Of a stretch of DNA of 64,000 nucleotides, positions 57,319 through 64,000 are shown one piece after another (positions within the stretch are counted from its first letter, which is position 1; each line of letters begins with the position of its first letter). The notes under the pieces were generated by a model. That model was not told the DNA's origin. It saw only the letters and a list, made by a program, of their open reading frames with translations, and made no database searches. A program made the translations under genes and the position numbers. The stretch lies in assembly GCA_963842455.1 (NCBI GenBank), contig CAWJHE010000013.1, forward strand, positions 248,001-312,000. Reading direction: 5' to 3'. This stretch comes from CAWJHE01 sp963842455 (GTDB taxonomy: Bacteria; Chloroflexota; Anaerolineae; Anaerolineales; UBA4823).

Positions 57319-57943
57319 GTGGAACATGTGACAGAAAAAAAACAACCTTTAACTCTAACAGACCTTATGCGTGTGCGCTTCAAAGGCATAATTGACCCAC
57401 TGGCAGCCTTATTCAACCGCTTGGGAATATACCCAAATACCATGACGATCTTGGGCCTGGTAGGGAATGTGATTGGCGCTATCCTCCTGGCTCAAGGGAA
57501 CTTAACTCTGGGTGGGATTGTAATCTTAGTCATGGGTCCGATTGATGCTCTAGATGGCACAATGGCGCGATTACGTGGTATGGCTGGGAAATTCGGTGCT
57601 TTTGTCGATTCGGTTACCGATCGCTATTCCGAGCTGATCATCTTTGGCGGCCTATTATTTTATTACGTCCAACTGGGAGACAAATTAGCCAGCATTCTGG
57701 TGTTCGCAGCCGCTTCCGGATCAGTATTGGTCTCCTACATCCGGTCTCGAGGGCAGTCGTTGGGCTGGGATACAAAAGTAGGCATCCTTAACTCGGATGG
57801 AACGCTATCTAGTGCTTTGCCCGGCTTTGATTTTCAACTTCCCTATGATTGGCTTGTGGATCATCGCCATTTTAGCAAACTTCACTGCTGTTCAGCGCAT
57901 CTATGATGTGCGCCGGCAAGCTTATCAATCAGAAAAAAATTAA
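57319..57943 (+). CDS. CDP-alcohol phosphatidyltransferase (frame break near 57790)
   Basis: Membrane enzyme of phospholipid synthesis, about 207 residues when read across a break. The active-site motif DALDGTMARLRGMAGKFGAF-VDSVTDR has the spacing D-x2-D-G-x2-A-R-x8-G-x3-D-x3-D. The first frame turns into unrelated residues after TKVGIL. Removing one A in CTTAACTCGG gives TRMERYLVLCPALIF and a final membrane helix, ending at 57943. PgsA or a phosphatidylinositol-phosphate synthase are both possible. GTG start; lgt follows after 28 nt. Confidence 0.88.
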
Positions 57944-57971
57944 TAAATTTTTGAATTATTGAGGTTAAACT

Positions 57972-58808
57972 ATGCCAACTGGTTTTAACATCGGTCCTTT
58001 ATTTATCCATTTCTATGGCATCATTTTGATGACTGGCGCTCTAGCTGGCGCTCTATTAGCGGATCGAGAAGCCCGAAGGCGCGGTCAAAGCAGTGACCTG
58101 GTCTGGGATAGTTTCGTGTGGGTATTAATCGGCGGGATTATTGGTGCACGTTTATGGCATATCCTCACCCCTCCGCCTTCCATGGTTGAGCAAGGCGTCA
58201 CAACTCTTTACTACCTGACCCATCCACTGGATGCATTGAACATCCGCAATGGCGGTTTAGGTATACCCGGAGCGATCATCGGCGGAGCTATTGCCCTATA
58301 TTGGTTCTGCAAGCGTAGAAAGATCGATTATCTCATGTGGGTAGATATCGCCGCCCCAGGTTTAGCCTTGGGACAGGCAATTGGACGCTGGGGAAATTTT
58401 GTCAACCAGGAAGTATATGGCGCTCCTACCAATTTACCCTGGGCAATTTACATTGACCCTATTTATCGGGTGCAGGGTTTCCAGGAATTTGAACGTTTTC
58501 ATCCATTATTCCTGTATGAATCAATTTGGAACCTGATCAACATGGCATTGCTCTTATGGCTGGGACATCGTTATGCCAAAAGTTTGCGCAATGGCGATAT
58601 ATTTCTGGTTTATTTGATTGGATACCCGGTGGGCAGATTCCTGTTGGAATTTCTACGCTTAGATTCATCTCAAGTTGCCGGCCTGAATGCGAACCAGACA
58701 GTCATGCTGATTGTTGCTCTTACAGCTGGAGTGGTTCTATTCCTTCGCTGGCGAAAAAACCCACCGAACAGTACAGCAGTGGATGATATCAATGTTTCAG
58801 ATTTGTAG
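57972..58808 (+). CDS. lgt: Prolipoprotein diacylglyceryl transferase
   Basis: Protein of 278 residues with about seven membrane helices; transfers diacylglycerol from phosphatidylglycerol to the lipobox cysteine of lipoproteins such as RibY and the macroglobulin in this window. Motifs: RNGGLGIPGAIIGG, GLALGQAIGRWGNFVNQEVYG with the key Arg, HPLFLYESIWNL and the C-terminal RFLLEFLRLD. GAGGTTAAACT precedes ATG 57972. Confidence 0.97.
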   Translation: MPTGFNIGPLFIHFYGIILMTGALAGALLADREARRRGQSSDLVWDSFVWVLIGGIIGARLWHILTPPPSMVEQGVTTLYYLTHPLDALNIRNGGLGIPGAIIGGAIALYWFCKRRKIDYLMWVDIAAPGLALGQAIGRWGNFVNQEVYGAPTNLPWAIYIDPIYRVQGFQEFERFHPLFLYESIWNLINMALLLWLGHRYAKSLRNGDIFLVYLIGYPVGRFLLEFLRLDSSQVAGLNANQTVMLIVALTAGVVLFLRWRKNPPNSTAVDDINVSDL

Positions 58809-58899
58809 ATTTCATTCGAAAATTTATCATCAACGGTTTCTTTGCTTACAAGGAACGCTTCAATAAATTTATTCGAAGCATGGCGGGGTAATAAAGGTT

Positions 58900-59658
58900 A
58901 TGTCACAGCTCATTATCCTTGGATCATCTAATGCAGTCCCAAGTCTCGACCAGGAGAATACGCACATGGTTGTGGCAGATGATGCAGGAATGATTCTGGT
59001 TGATTGTCCAGGCAACCCACTGATTCGATTGAAGCAAGCCGGTCTCAATCCATTAGAACTGGAACACCTTGTTCTGACACACTTCCATCCAGACCATATT
59101 TCGGGCGCACCATCGCTTTTGATGCAAAGTTGGCTAATGGGCCGGCAAACGCCAATTCAGATCTATGGTCTGCAATATACATTGGATAGGTTAATCAAGA
59201 TTTTGGAGTTATACCAATGGGAATCGTGGCCAGGTCTTTTCCCGGTCCAATTCCACCAAATACCAGACATGGAATACTCACCTGTTCTTGAAAATGAGCA
59301 TATCCGATTAATTGCATCACCCGTAAAACATATGGTTCCCACAATTGGCTTGCGGTTTGAATTTCTGCAGAACCAGAAGGTCATTGCTTATTCGTGTGAC
59401 ACCGAACCGTGCGAAGAAGTCATCCGCCTTGCACACCAGGCAGATATCCTCATCCATGAAGCGACAGGCGCTAGCCATGGTCATTCCTCCGCAGCTCAAG
59501 CTGGTGAAATAGCATCAGAAACTGGCGCAAAAAAGTTAGCCTTAATTCACTACACATCCCAGAATGCTATGCAATCGCAAAGCTTGCTAGATGAAGCAAA
59601 ACAAACTTATCTGGGTGAAGTGATCCTGGCTGAAGACTTTATGCGCTTCGAAATCTAA
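58900..59658 (+). CDS. MBL-fold metallohydrolase, RNase Z-like
   Basis: Protein of 252 residues. Starts LIILGSSNAVPS; metal motif LTHFHPDHISG; later HMVPTIGLRFE, YSCDTEPCEEV, HEATGASHGHSSAAQAGE and the C-terminal LIHYTS, which match the RNase Z/AtsA-like hydrolases. The long exosite arm of true tRNase Z is not evident, so the substrate may be a small molecule or RNA. Confidence 0.88.
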   Translation: MSQLIILGSSNAVPSLDQENTHMVVADDAGMILVDCPGNPLIRLKQAGLNPLELEHLVLTHFHPDHISGAPSLLMQSWLMGRQTPIQIYGLQYTLDRLIKILELYQWESWPGLFPVQFHQIPDMEYSPVLENEHIRLIASPVKHMVPTIGLRFEFLQNQKVIAYSCDTEPCEEVIRLAHQADILIHEATGASHGHSSAAQAGEIASETGAKKLALIHYTSQNAMQSQSLLDEAKQTYLGEVILAEDFMRFEI

Positions 59659-59718
59659 ACAATTGACATTGCCCCAACATGTCCGTCGAATAATTCATTT
59701 TTCAGTGGATAGAACACT

Positions 59719-60222
59719 CTACCAGCCTTTAATAAATGGTAGCCAATCCTTGTTGTCACTTAAGTGTCGCCCAAATAAATACTCTGCTGAAGCAGGCGGT
59801 TCCAGGGGAATCTGGAGCAAGTGCATGGAAACTTGCTCAGGTGTTCTTCCACCTTTTCGATGGTTGCATGTCGGACACGCAGCAACCAAGTTCTCCCAAG
59901 AATGAACACCCCCTAAACGCCTTGGTATGATGTGATCAATGGTTAGATACGGAGTATGGATCCCACAATATTGACAAGTATATTCGTCACGTCGCAAAAC
60001 CTCGCGCTTAGTTAAACGCACCTTAGGACGCGGTCTTCTTACCATTTTATCCAGCCTAATAATGGATGGGCGTGGAAAGATTTGGGAAATGGTTCGGATC
60101 TCTCCTCGTCCATTCAAAACCAGGCTGGCTTTACCGGTAATCATTAATCCAATCGCCCGTCGAATGCTGCAAACATTCAACGGCTCAAAATTGGCATTAA
60201 GAACCAGCACTGGCTCTTGCAT
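59719..60222 (-). CDS. HNH endonuclease-family protein
   Basis: Protein of 167 residues. N-terminal MQEPVLVLNANFEPLNV and a central HNH domain: CQYCG, TIDHIIPRRLGG, SWENLVAACPTCNHRKGGRTP, with both zinc CxxC pairs. This group of stand-alone HNH proteins is widespread and its role is uncertain. The start at 60222 has GGAGGG close upstream; a longer in-frame start at 60261 has none. Confidence 0.9.
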   Translation of the reverse strand: MQEPVLVLNANFEPLNVCSIRRAIGLMITGKASLVLNGRGEIRTISQIFPRPSIIRLDKMVRRPRPKVRLTKREVLRRDEYTCQYCGIHTPYLTIDHIIPRRLGGVHSWENLVAACPTCNHRKGGRTPEQVSMHLLQIPLEPPASAEYLFGRHLSDNKDWLPFIKGW

Positions 60223-60323
60223 AAGCCCTCCAAAATCCTGCAAATTATAGCATGTCAACAAAAATCCTGGGTTAAATACTTTTTAAAAGTTCCCTACTAG
60301 TAAAAATCCTTTATAATGGAGAT

Positions 60324-60830
60324 ATGAACCAAATCATGGAGTATCATCCCGAACTCTTATCAAGAAAAGGAGAAGGTATCGCTTGGTTAACAACTGGCCT
60401 CGTTTTTGCTGGTTGGTTAATATTGACCATGACAGCAAAACCAATTTCTCCTGCTATTCCCTTCCTGGGAATTTTTCTGATGGTTTCTGCAATAGGCATA
60501 AGTTTAGGAAATTGGATGGACAGGAAAACCAGGTTGCAAATTTTCGAAGATAGCATCCATTTTGAGAATGGATTAAGGAACACCAGCATAAAATGGCAAG
60601 ATATCCAACAAGTACAGATATTCCCATCCAGCTGGGGGAAAAAAGTTCGCCTGATCGGACCATCCTCTCATTTCGATTTCCGAACCCTGGGTGAGGTAAA
60701 AGTTCAAGGAGAGATAAAGGGAACACTGGGTTTTAGTGAAGGAGAGATGATCTTAAAACACATTCTGGATAAATCGAACTTGAACCTGGTAAATCAATCC
60801 GGAAACAGCTATTATTATGCTCGCAAGTGA
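60324..60830 (+). CDS. Hypothetical membrane protein with PH-like domain
   Basis: Protein of 168 residues. Two N-terminal membrane helices (about 18-38 and 42-62), then a domain with the pattern LQIFEDSIHFENGLRNTSIK and IKWQDIQQVQIFP resembling bacterial PH (bPH) domains. Function unknown. ATG 60324; an internal ATG at 60336 is an alternative. Confidence 0.7.
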   Translation: MNQIMEYHPELLSRKGEGIAWLTTGLVFAGWLILTMTAKPISPAIPFLGIFLMVSAIGISLGNWMDRKTRLQIFEDSIHFENGLRNTSIKWQDIQQVQIFPSSWGKKVRLIGPSSHFDFRTLGEVKVQGEIKGTLGFSEGEMILKHILDKSNLNLVNQSGNSYYYARK

Positions 60831-60850
60831 CTTTCAAGCAGTGAGATTTC

Positions 60851-60879
60851 CGCGCCCTCACTGCAGAGGGCGCGTTTTT
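60851..60879 (+). terminator. Strong intrinsic terminator before tyrS
   Basis: CGCGCCCTC pairs with GAGGGCGCG around a 6-nt loop, followed by TTTTTA. It ends the upstream membrane-protein gene; tyrS must be transcribed from its own start or by readthrough. Confidence 0.9.
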
Positions 60880-60917
60880 ATTTCCAATTTTGAAATCCTT
60901 ATTTACAGGAGGCTTTG

Positions 60918-62147
60918 ATGAATAAGATGACGATGGCAATCGAAGATCAAGTAGCGTACTTGATGCAAGGTACCGAATACGGTGATGAAGAGCTAAAAAA
61001 AGCCATGGCGGATGAGCTGCGCCAACGCTTGATCGATGCACAAAAAGAAAATCGCCCATTGAGAATTTATTGTGGCTTTGACCCGCGCACCAGCGATTTG
61101 CATCTTGGACATACCGTTCCAATGCGAAAGTTACGCCAATTTCAGGAGCTGGGTCATGAGGTTACATTTCTCGTCGGGAATTACACCTCCCTCATTGGCG
61201 ATCCATCCGATAAAGACAAGCTGCGTCCTCAACTAACAGCTGATGAGGTTGCTCATAACGCGCAAACTTACGCGCAGCAAGCATACAAGGTTTTAGATAA
61301 AGAAAAAACTCAAATTCGCTTCAACGCGGAATGGCTATCCGAGCTTTCATTTGCCGATTTGATCAAGTTAGCCTCAAACTTCACCATTCAACAATTTATC
61401 TCTCGCGAAAATTTTAAGTTAAGATGGGAAAATGGTGATGCCATCTACCTGCATGAAACTTTCTACGCCTTGATGCAGGGCTATGATGCCTATGCCTTGC
61501 GCACCGATGTACAGGTAGGCGGCACAGATCAACTTTTCAACATCGTAACTGCTGCCAGAAAGTTAATGAGCTTTCTGGGGGAGAAACCCAATATTGGCGT
61601 CATCTTAGATATTCTGCCGGGTACAGATGGTGAAATCAAGATGTCTAAATCCCTGGGTAATCATATTCCCCTGCTATCGACACCCGAAGATATGTATGGC
61701 AAGGTGATGAGTATTCCTGATAAAGCTATGGGAAAATACTTCCGCCTGGTAACCCGCTGGACACCGTCCGAAATCAAAGAAATTGAGACATCTTTAGATC
61801 AAGGATCTCTTCATCCAAGAGATGTTAAAATGCGTCTCGCTCACGAAATAGTATCCATCTATCATTCCCCAGAAGGAGCTGGACAGGCTCAAGATGCCTT
61901 TATCCGTGTTTTTCAACAGGGCAATATTCCTGAAGAAATGGATGAATATCTTCTAAAGGAAAACCAGTCCGTATTAGATGTTCTGATTGATAGCAATTTA
62001 GTTGGAAGCAAGAGCGAAGGCAGGCGATTAATATTACAAAATGGCGTCCGATTGGATGGTGAAACACTCAACGATCCAAATCAGGTTTTTCCACATCCTG
62101 GTGTATTGCAGGTTGGGAAACGGCGTTTTCTGCGTATCATGGCATAA
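60918..62147 (+). CDS. tyrS: Tyrosyl-tRNA synthetase
   Basis: Class I synthetase of 409 residues. HIGH-type motif in DLHLGHTVPM, tyrosine-binding QVGGTDQLFNI, KMSKS in IKMSKSLGNHI, and a C-terminal S4 RNA-binding domain (KSEGRRLILQNGVRLDG). AGGAGGCTTTG precedes ATG 60918; TTG 60915 is unlikely. The last 11 nt overlap the convergent SEDS-PBP gene. Confidence 0.96.
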   Translation: MNKMTMAIEDQVAYLMQGTEYGDEELKKAMADELRQRLIDAQKENRPLRIYCGFDPRTSDLHLGHTVPMRKLRQFQELGHEVTFLVGNYTSLIGDPSDKDKLRPQLTADEVAHNAQTYAQQAYKVLDKEKTQIRFNAEWLSELSFADLIKLASNFTIQQFISRENFKLRWENGDAIYLHETFYALMQGYDAYALRTDVQVGGTDQLFNIVTAARKLMSFLGEKPNIGVILDILPGTDGEIKMSKSLGNHIPLLSTPEDMYGKVMSIPDKAMGKYFRLVTRWTPSEIKEIETSLDQGSLHPRDVKMRLAHEIVSIYHSPEGAGQAQDAFIRVFQQGNIPEEMDEYLLKENQSVLDVLIDSNLVGSKSEGRRLILQNGVRLDGETLNDPNQVFPHPGVLQVGKRRFLRIMA

Positions 62148-64000
62148 CTGTTTTTAAGATCGATTGACCTATTTGTTGGGCTGCATCGCGGTCTGTTCCT
62201 TCAATGAGCACTACCAGCGTCAGGGATCTACCTTCCCAACCTGGAATTGTACCACCCACATACCAGGTGACGCTGGGGCTCTGCTCCTCATCTACGATTT
62301 GAACAACTTCCCAAAATACCTCTTGAACCAGGTCCATACGCTCGACAACCTGGTCAACTTCAGCAGATGTTAAAACGCGCTGAGGCGTTTCTAAAACAGG
62401 CAACAAAAGCCAGTCGTCTTGCGCTGGCGCATAAGCAGTTACTAGCCTGGGACCAGGCTGTAGTCCATCGTTGCTTATAATATTCGCAATCCAAGCCAAT
62501 TGAAGTGGACTATATCCAAACAGGGTTCCCGAATTTTCCTCCAGATTCAGATACATCTGTGGATTTCTTGCCAATGCGAGCGCATCAAAACCTTGCTGAA
62601 GCAAACGTTTTTCCAGATCACCGACAGGATACCTTCCCTGAATGGCGCGATTCAACAATGGAGATCGTGTATCGGAAATGATCGATTGCCATACGTCTTT
62701 CAATTGGTTGGCATTGAATGTCGGTGAGGAGGACATAGCCAGAATTTCACCACTGGCTGCATCCATCAATACCACCGCTCCCAGGTAAGATCTAAGTTGT
62801 TTATCGATAAATTCTTGCAACCCCAGGTCAATACTCAAACGAATGTCCCGCCCAGGAGGTGGTTGTCCGTAAACCAGATGATTCCACCACAAATCCTGGG
62901 TAGATACGCCCTCCAGACCTCGCAGGTAGCCATCCATGCTGGCTTCTAAACCAGACTGTCCATAGATTGGATCAGTGTACCCTACAATATTGCTCAAATC
63001 CGGATAATACGTCCTTCTCTCATAGCTACCAGGCTGCCCAGATGAAGCATTGATCAGCTGCATATTACGATCATAAATTTCTCCGCGAAGGACCCAACGA
63101 TCCGTTATTGCCCGACGGGGATTATCCGTACGAGATAGAATTTCCGGAGATCGAATAATTGCCCACCAACCACTGGTTACTGCAGCCAGGAATATTCCCA
63201 AAAAGAAAAGCAGGCCTAGAATTGAAAAAGATTTAACCTGACCCGCGCCAGTCAAACTCCCTGCACGGGTCTCTGCCATCGTATCCATCTTCTGAGAGCT
63301 GGCTGAGATATGCAGCAATAAAAGCAGCGCAATAAAAGATGTGACAAGAGATGAGCCTCCATAAGCAACAAATGGCAAAGTAATTCCGGTCAATGGCAAT
63401 AACCGTAATCCCCCAGCCATGATGACCAATGCCTGACCAACCAGGTATGTCGTCAGACCCACTGCAAGGTAACTCCGATAGGCATCGGCTGCCAATAATC
63501 CAGCTCTCAAACCGCGATAAGCCAATATTCCAAATAAAAGCAGTAGTGCAATTACACCTGTCAATCCATATTCTTCGGCGATTGCGGAGAAAATCATGTC
63601 CGAATGCGCTAAAGGCACCAGGGTAGGGCTGCCCAACCCTGGCCCCCGACCAACAAGACCGCCGTTTGCTAACGCCATTAAAGACTGTATGATCTGAAAA
63701 GATCCACCACTTGGGTCAAGCCAAGGGTTAATCCAGGCATCAACCCGCAGTTTCACCACATCAAAAAGCGAATATCCTGCAACACCAGCAGCTACGACAA
63801 GAACAGCAGAGATAAACAATAAGCTACTGCGTCCAGAGGCCACATACACAATACTGGCAAACAACATAAAGAATAGCGAAGCTGTCCCCAAATCCCTTTG
63901 GATCACTAACAATGCCATCGCCAGTCCGGTCATCATTAGTGTGGGCGCTAGAAGACCCAATATTTCCCGAAACTTGATAGATGTGGAGAGTGCTAAATAT
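62137..64000 (-). CDS. SEDS (FtsW/RodA) glycosyltransferase fused to a degenerate PBP domain (partial, 5' end beyond window)
   Basis: The frame is open to the window edge, where it reads YLALSTSIKFREILGLLAPT, so the 5' end is missing. N-terminal part: multi-spanning SEDS domain with VIQRDLGTASLFF, HSDMIFSAIAEEYG and GITLPFVAYGGSSLV, predicted to polymerise lipid II. After an Ala/Gly linker and a further membrane helix comes a PBP-type part: pedestal (TDRWVLRGEIYDRNMQLI), QSGLEASMDGYLRG, VVLMDAASGEILAMSSSPTF. The expected SxxK site reads GDLEK (Asp at 62617-62619), and SxN and KTG motifs are not found. The domain is also shortened. It is probably a non-catalytic regulatory domain tethered to its polymerase. 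Confidence 0.88.
   Translation of the reverse strand, partial: YLALSTSIKFREILGLLAPTLMMTGLAMALLVIQRDLGTASLFFMLFASIVYVASGRSSLLFISAVLVVAAGVAGYSLFDVVKLRVDAWINPWLDPSGGSFQIIQSLMALANGGLVGRGPGLGSPTLVPLAHSDMIFSAIAEEYGLTGVIALLLLFGILAYRGLRAGLLAADAYRSYLAVGLTTYLVGQALVIMAGGLRLLPLTGITLPFVAYGGSSLVTSFIALLLLLHISASSQKMDTMAETRAGSLTGAGQVKSFSILGLLFFLGIFLAAVTSGWWAIIRSPEILSRTDNPRRAITDRWVLRGEIYDRNMQLINASSGQPGSYERRTYYPDLSNIVGYTDPIYGQSGLEASMDGYLRGLEGVSTQDLWWNHLVYGQPPPGRDIRLSIDLGLQEFIDKQLRSYLGAVVLMDAASGEILAMSSSPTFNANQLKDVWQSIISDTRSPLLNRAIQGRYPVGDLEKRLLQQGFDALALARNPQMYLNLEENSGTLFGYSPLQLAWIANIISNDGLQPGPRLVTAYAPAQDDWLLLPVLETPQRVLTSAEVDQVVERMDLVQEVFWEVVQIVDEEQSPSVTWYVGGTIPGWEGRSLTLVVLIEGTDRDAAQQIGQSILKTVMP

Noticed and set aside
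8825..57800. Programmed ribosomal frameshifting as explanation of the six breaks
   Set aside because: No common slippery heptamer with downstream structure is seen; sites differ in sequence and direction, and the products need both halves.
1..64000. CRISPR arrays, insertion sequences, prophage genes, tRNA genes
   Set aside because: No regularly spaced repeats, transposase or integrase motifs, or tRNA cloverleaf with CCA-type end were recognised by reading; a dedicated tRNA scan was not possible.

Overview
The window looks like chromosomal DNA of an anaerobic, Gram-negative-like or monoderm bacterium of the Chloroflexota, most likely class Anaerolineae. This assignment is an inference from gene content: a RibX/RibY riboflavin importer behind an FMN riboswitch, a very large lipoprotein alpha-2-macroglobulin beside a PBP1C-type enzyme, LapA/DUF3052/GerW-type small genes, nickel superoxide dismutase, and a SEDS-PBP fusion. 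Genes use the standard code, are mostly preceded by good Shine-Dalgarno sequences, and several sigma-70-like promoters with 17-nt spacing are visible. No CRISPR array, insertion sequence, prophage or tRNA gene was recognised.

Layout. 1-2105 (minus): promoter, FMN riboswitch, terminator, ribX, ribY (cut by the window edge). 2357-13186: cell-envelope block with an L,D-transpeptidase, alpha-2-macroglobulin, a membrane-anchored helix-hairpin-helix protein and PBP1C. 13459-19120: small membrane protein, DUF3052 protein, zinc alcohol dehydrogenase, arginase-family hydrolase, methyltransferase, and the archease-RtcB RNA repair pair. 19320-25820 (minus): amino-acid ABC ATPase, YbaK-type deacylase, a BaeSR-like two-component system with a Met/Gly-rich secreted protein, and uvrB. 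26049-26464: RNase P RNA, convergent with the next operon. 26449-46302: the energy-metabolism centre. On the minus strand lie a histidine kinase, a NarL-type regulator, HndB-like, NuoE-like and NuoF-like proteins and an FdhA/NuoG-like molybdopterin protein. Divergently on the plus strand lies an eleven-gene formate-hydrogenlyase-type (group 4a) [NiFe]-hydrogenase operon with its own HycH and HycI maturation factors. 46453-51190: CBS protein, YceI protein, ADP-ribosylglycohydrolase, FtsK. 51238-53756: EamA transporter, Ni-SOD with its maturation protease, ferredoxin. 53862-64000: lipoprotein, small unknowns, GerW-like protein, a CcrM-type DNA methyltransferase, CDP-alcohol phosphatidyltransferase, Lgt, an MBL hydrolase, an HNH protein, TyrRS and a SEDS (FtsW/RodA)-PBP fusion.

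The most interesting signal is the 26.4-46.3 kb region. The FdhA-like protein has tyrosine (TAT codon) where formate dehydrogenases have the catalytic Sec/Cys, and it ends before the usual C-terminal molybdopterin-binding domain. The adjacent NuoF-like protein has lost the cysteines of its N-terminal [2Fe-2S] domain. The hydrogenase, by contrast, has all four nickel ligands and a HycE-like cleavable tail. The set resembles a complex-I-like N-module beside a hydrogenase-type membrane arm, rather than a conventional formate hydrogenlyase. A second strong signal is the SEDS glycosyltransferase fused to a transpeptidase domain without its active-site serine.

Six otherwise intact conserved genes are broken by single-base frame changes, most of them compatible with one extra base in a short homopolymer. 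This points to residual sequencing or assembly errors rather than real pseudogenes. Those genes are annotated here across the break.
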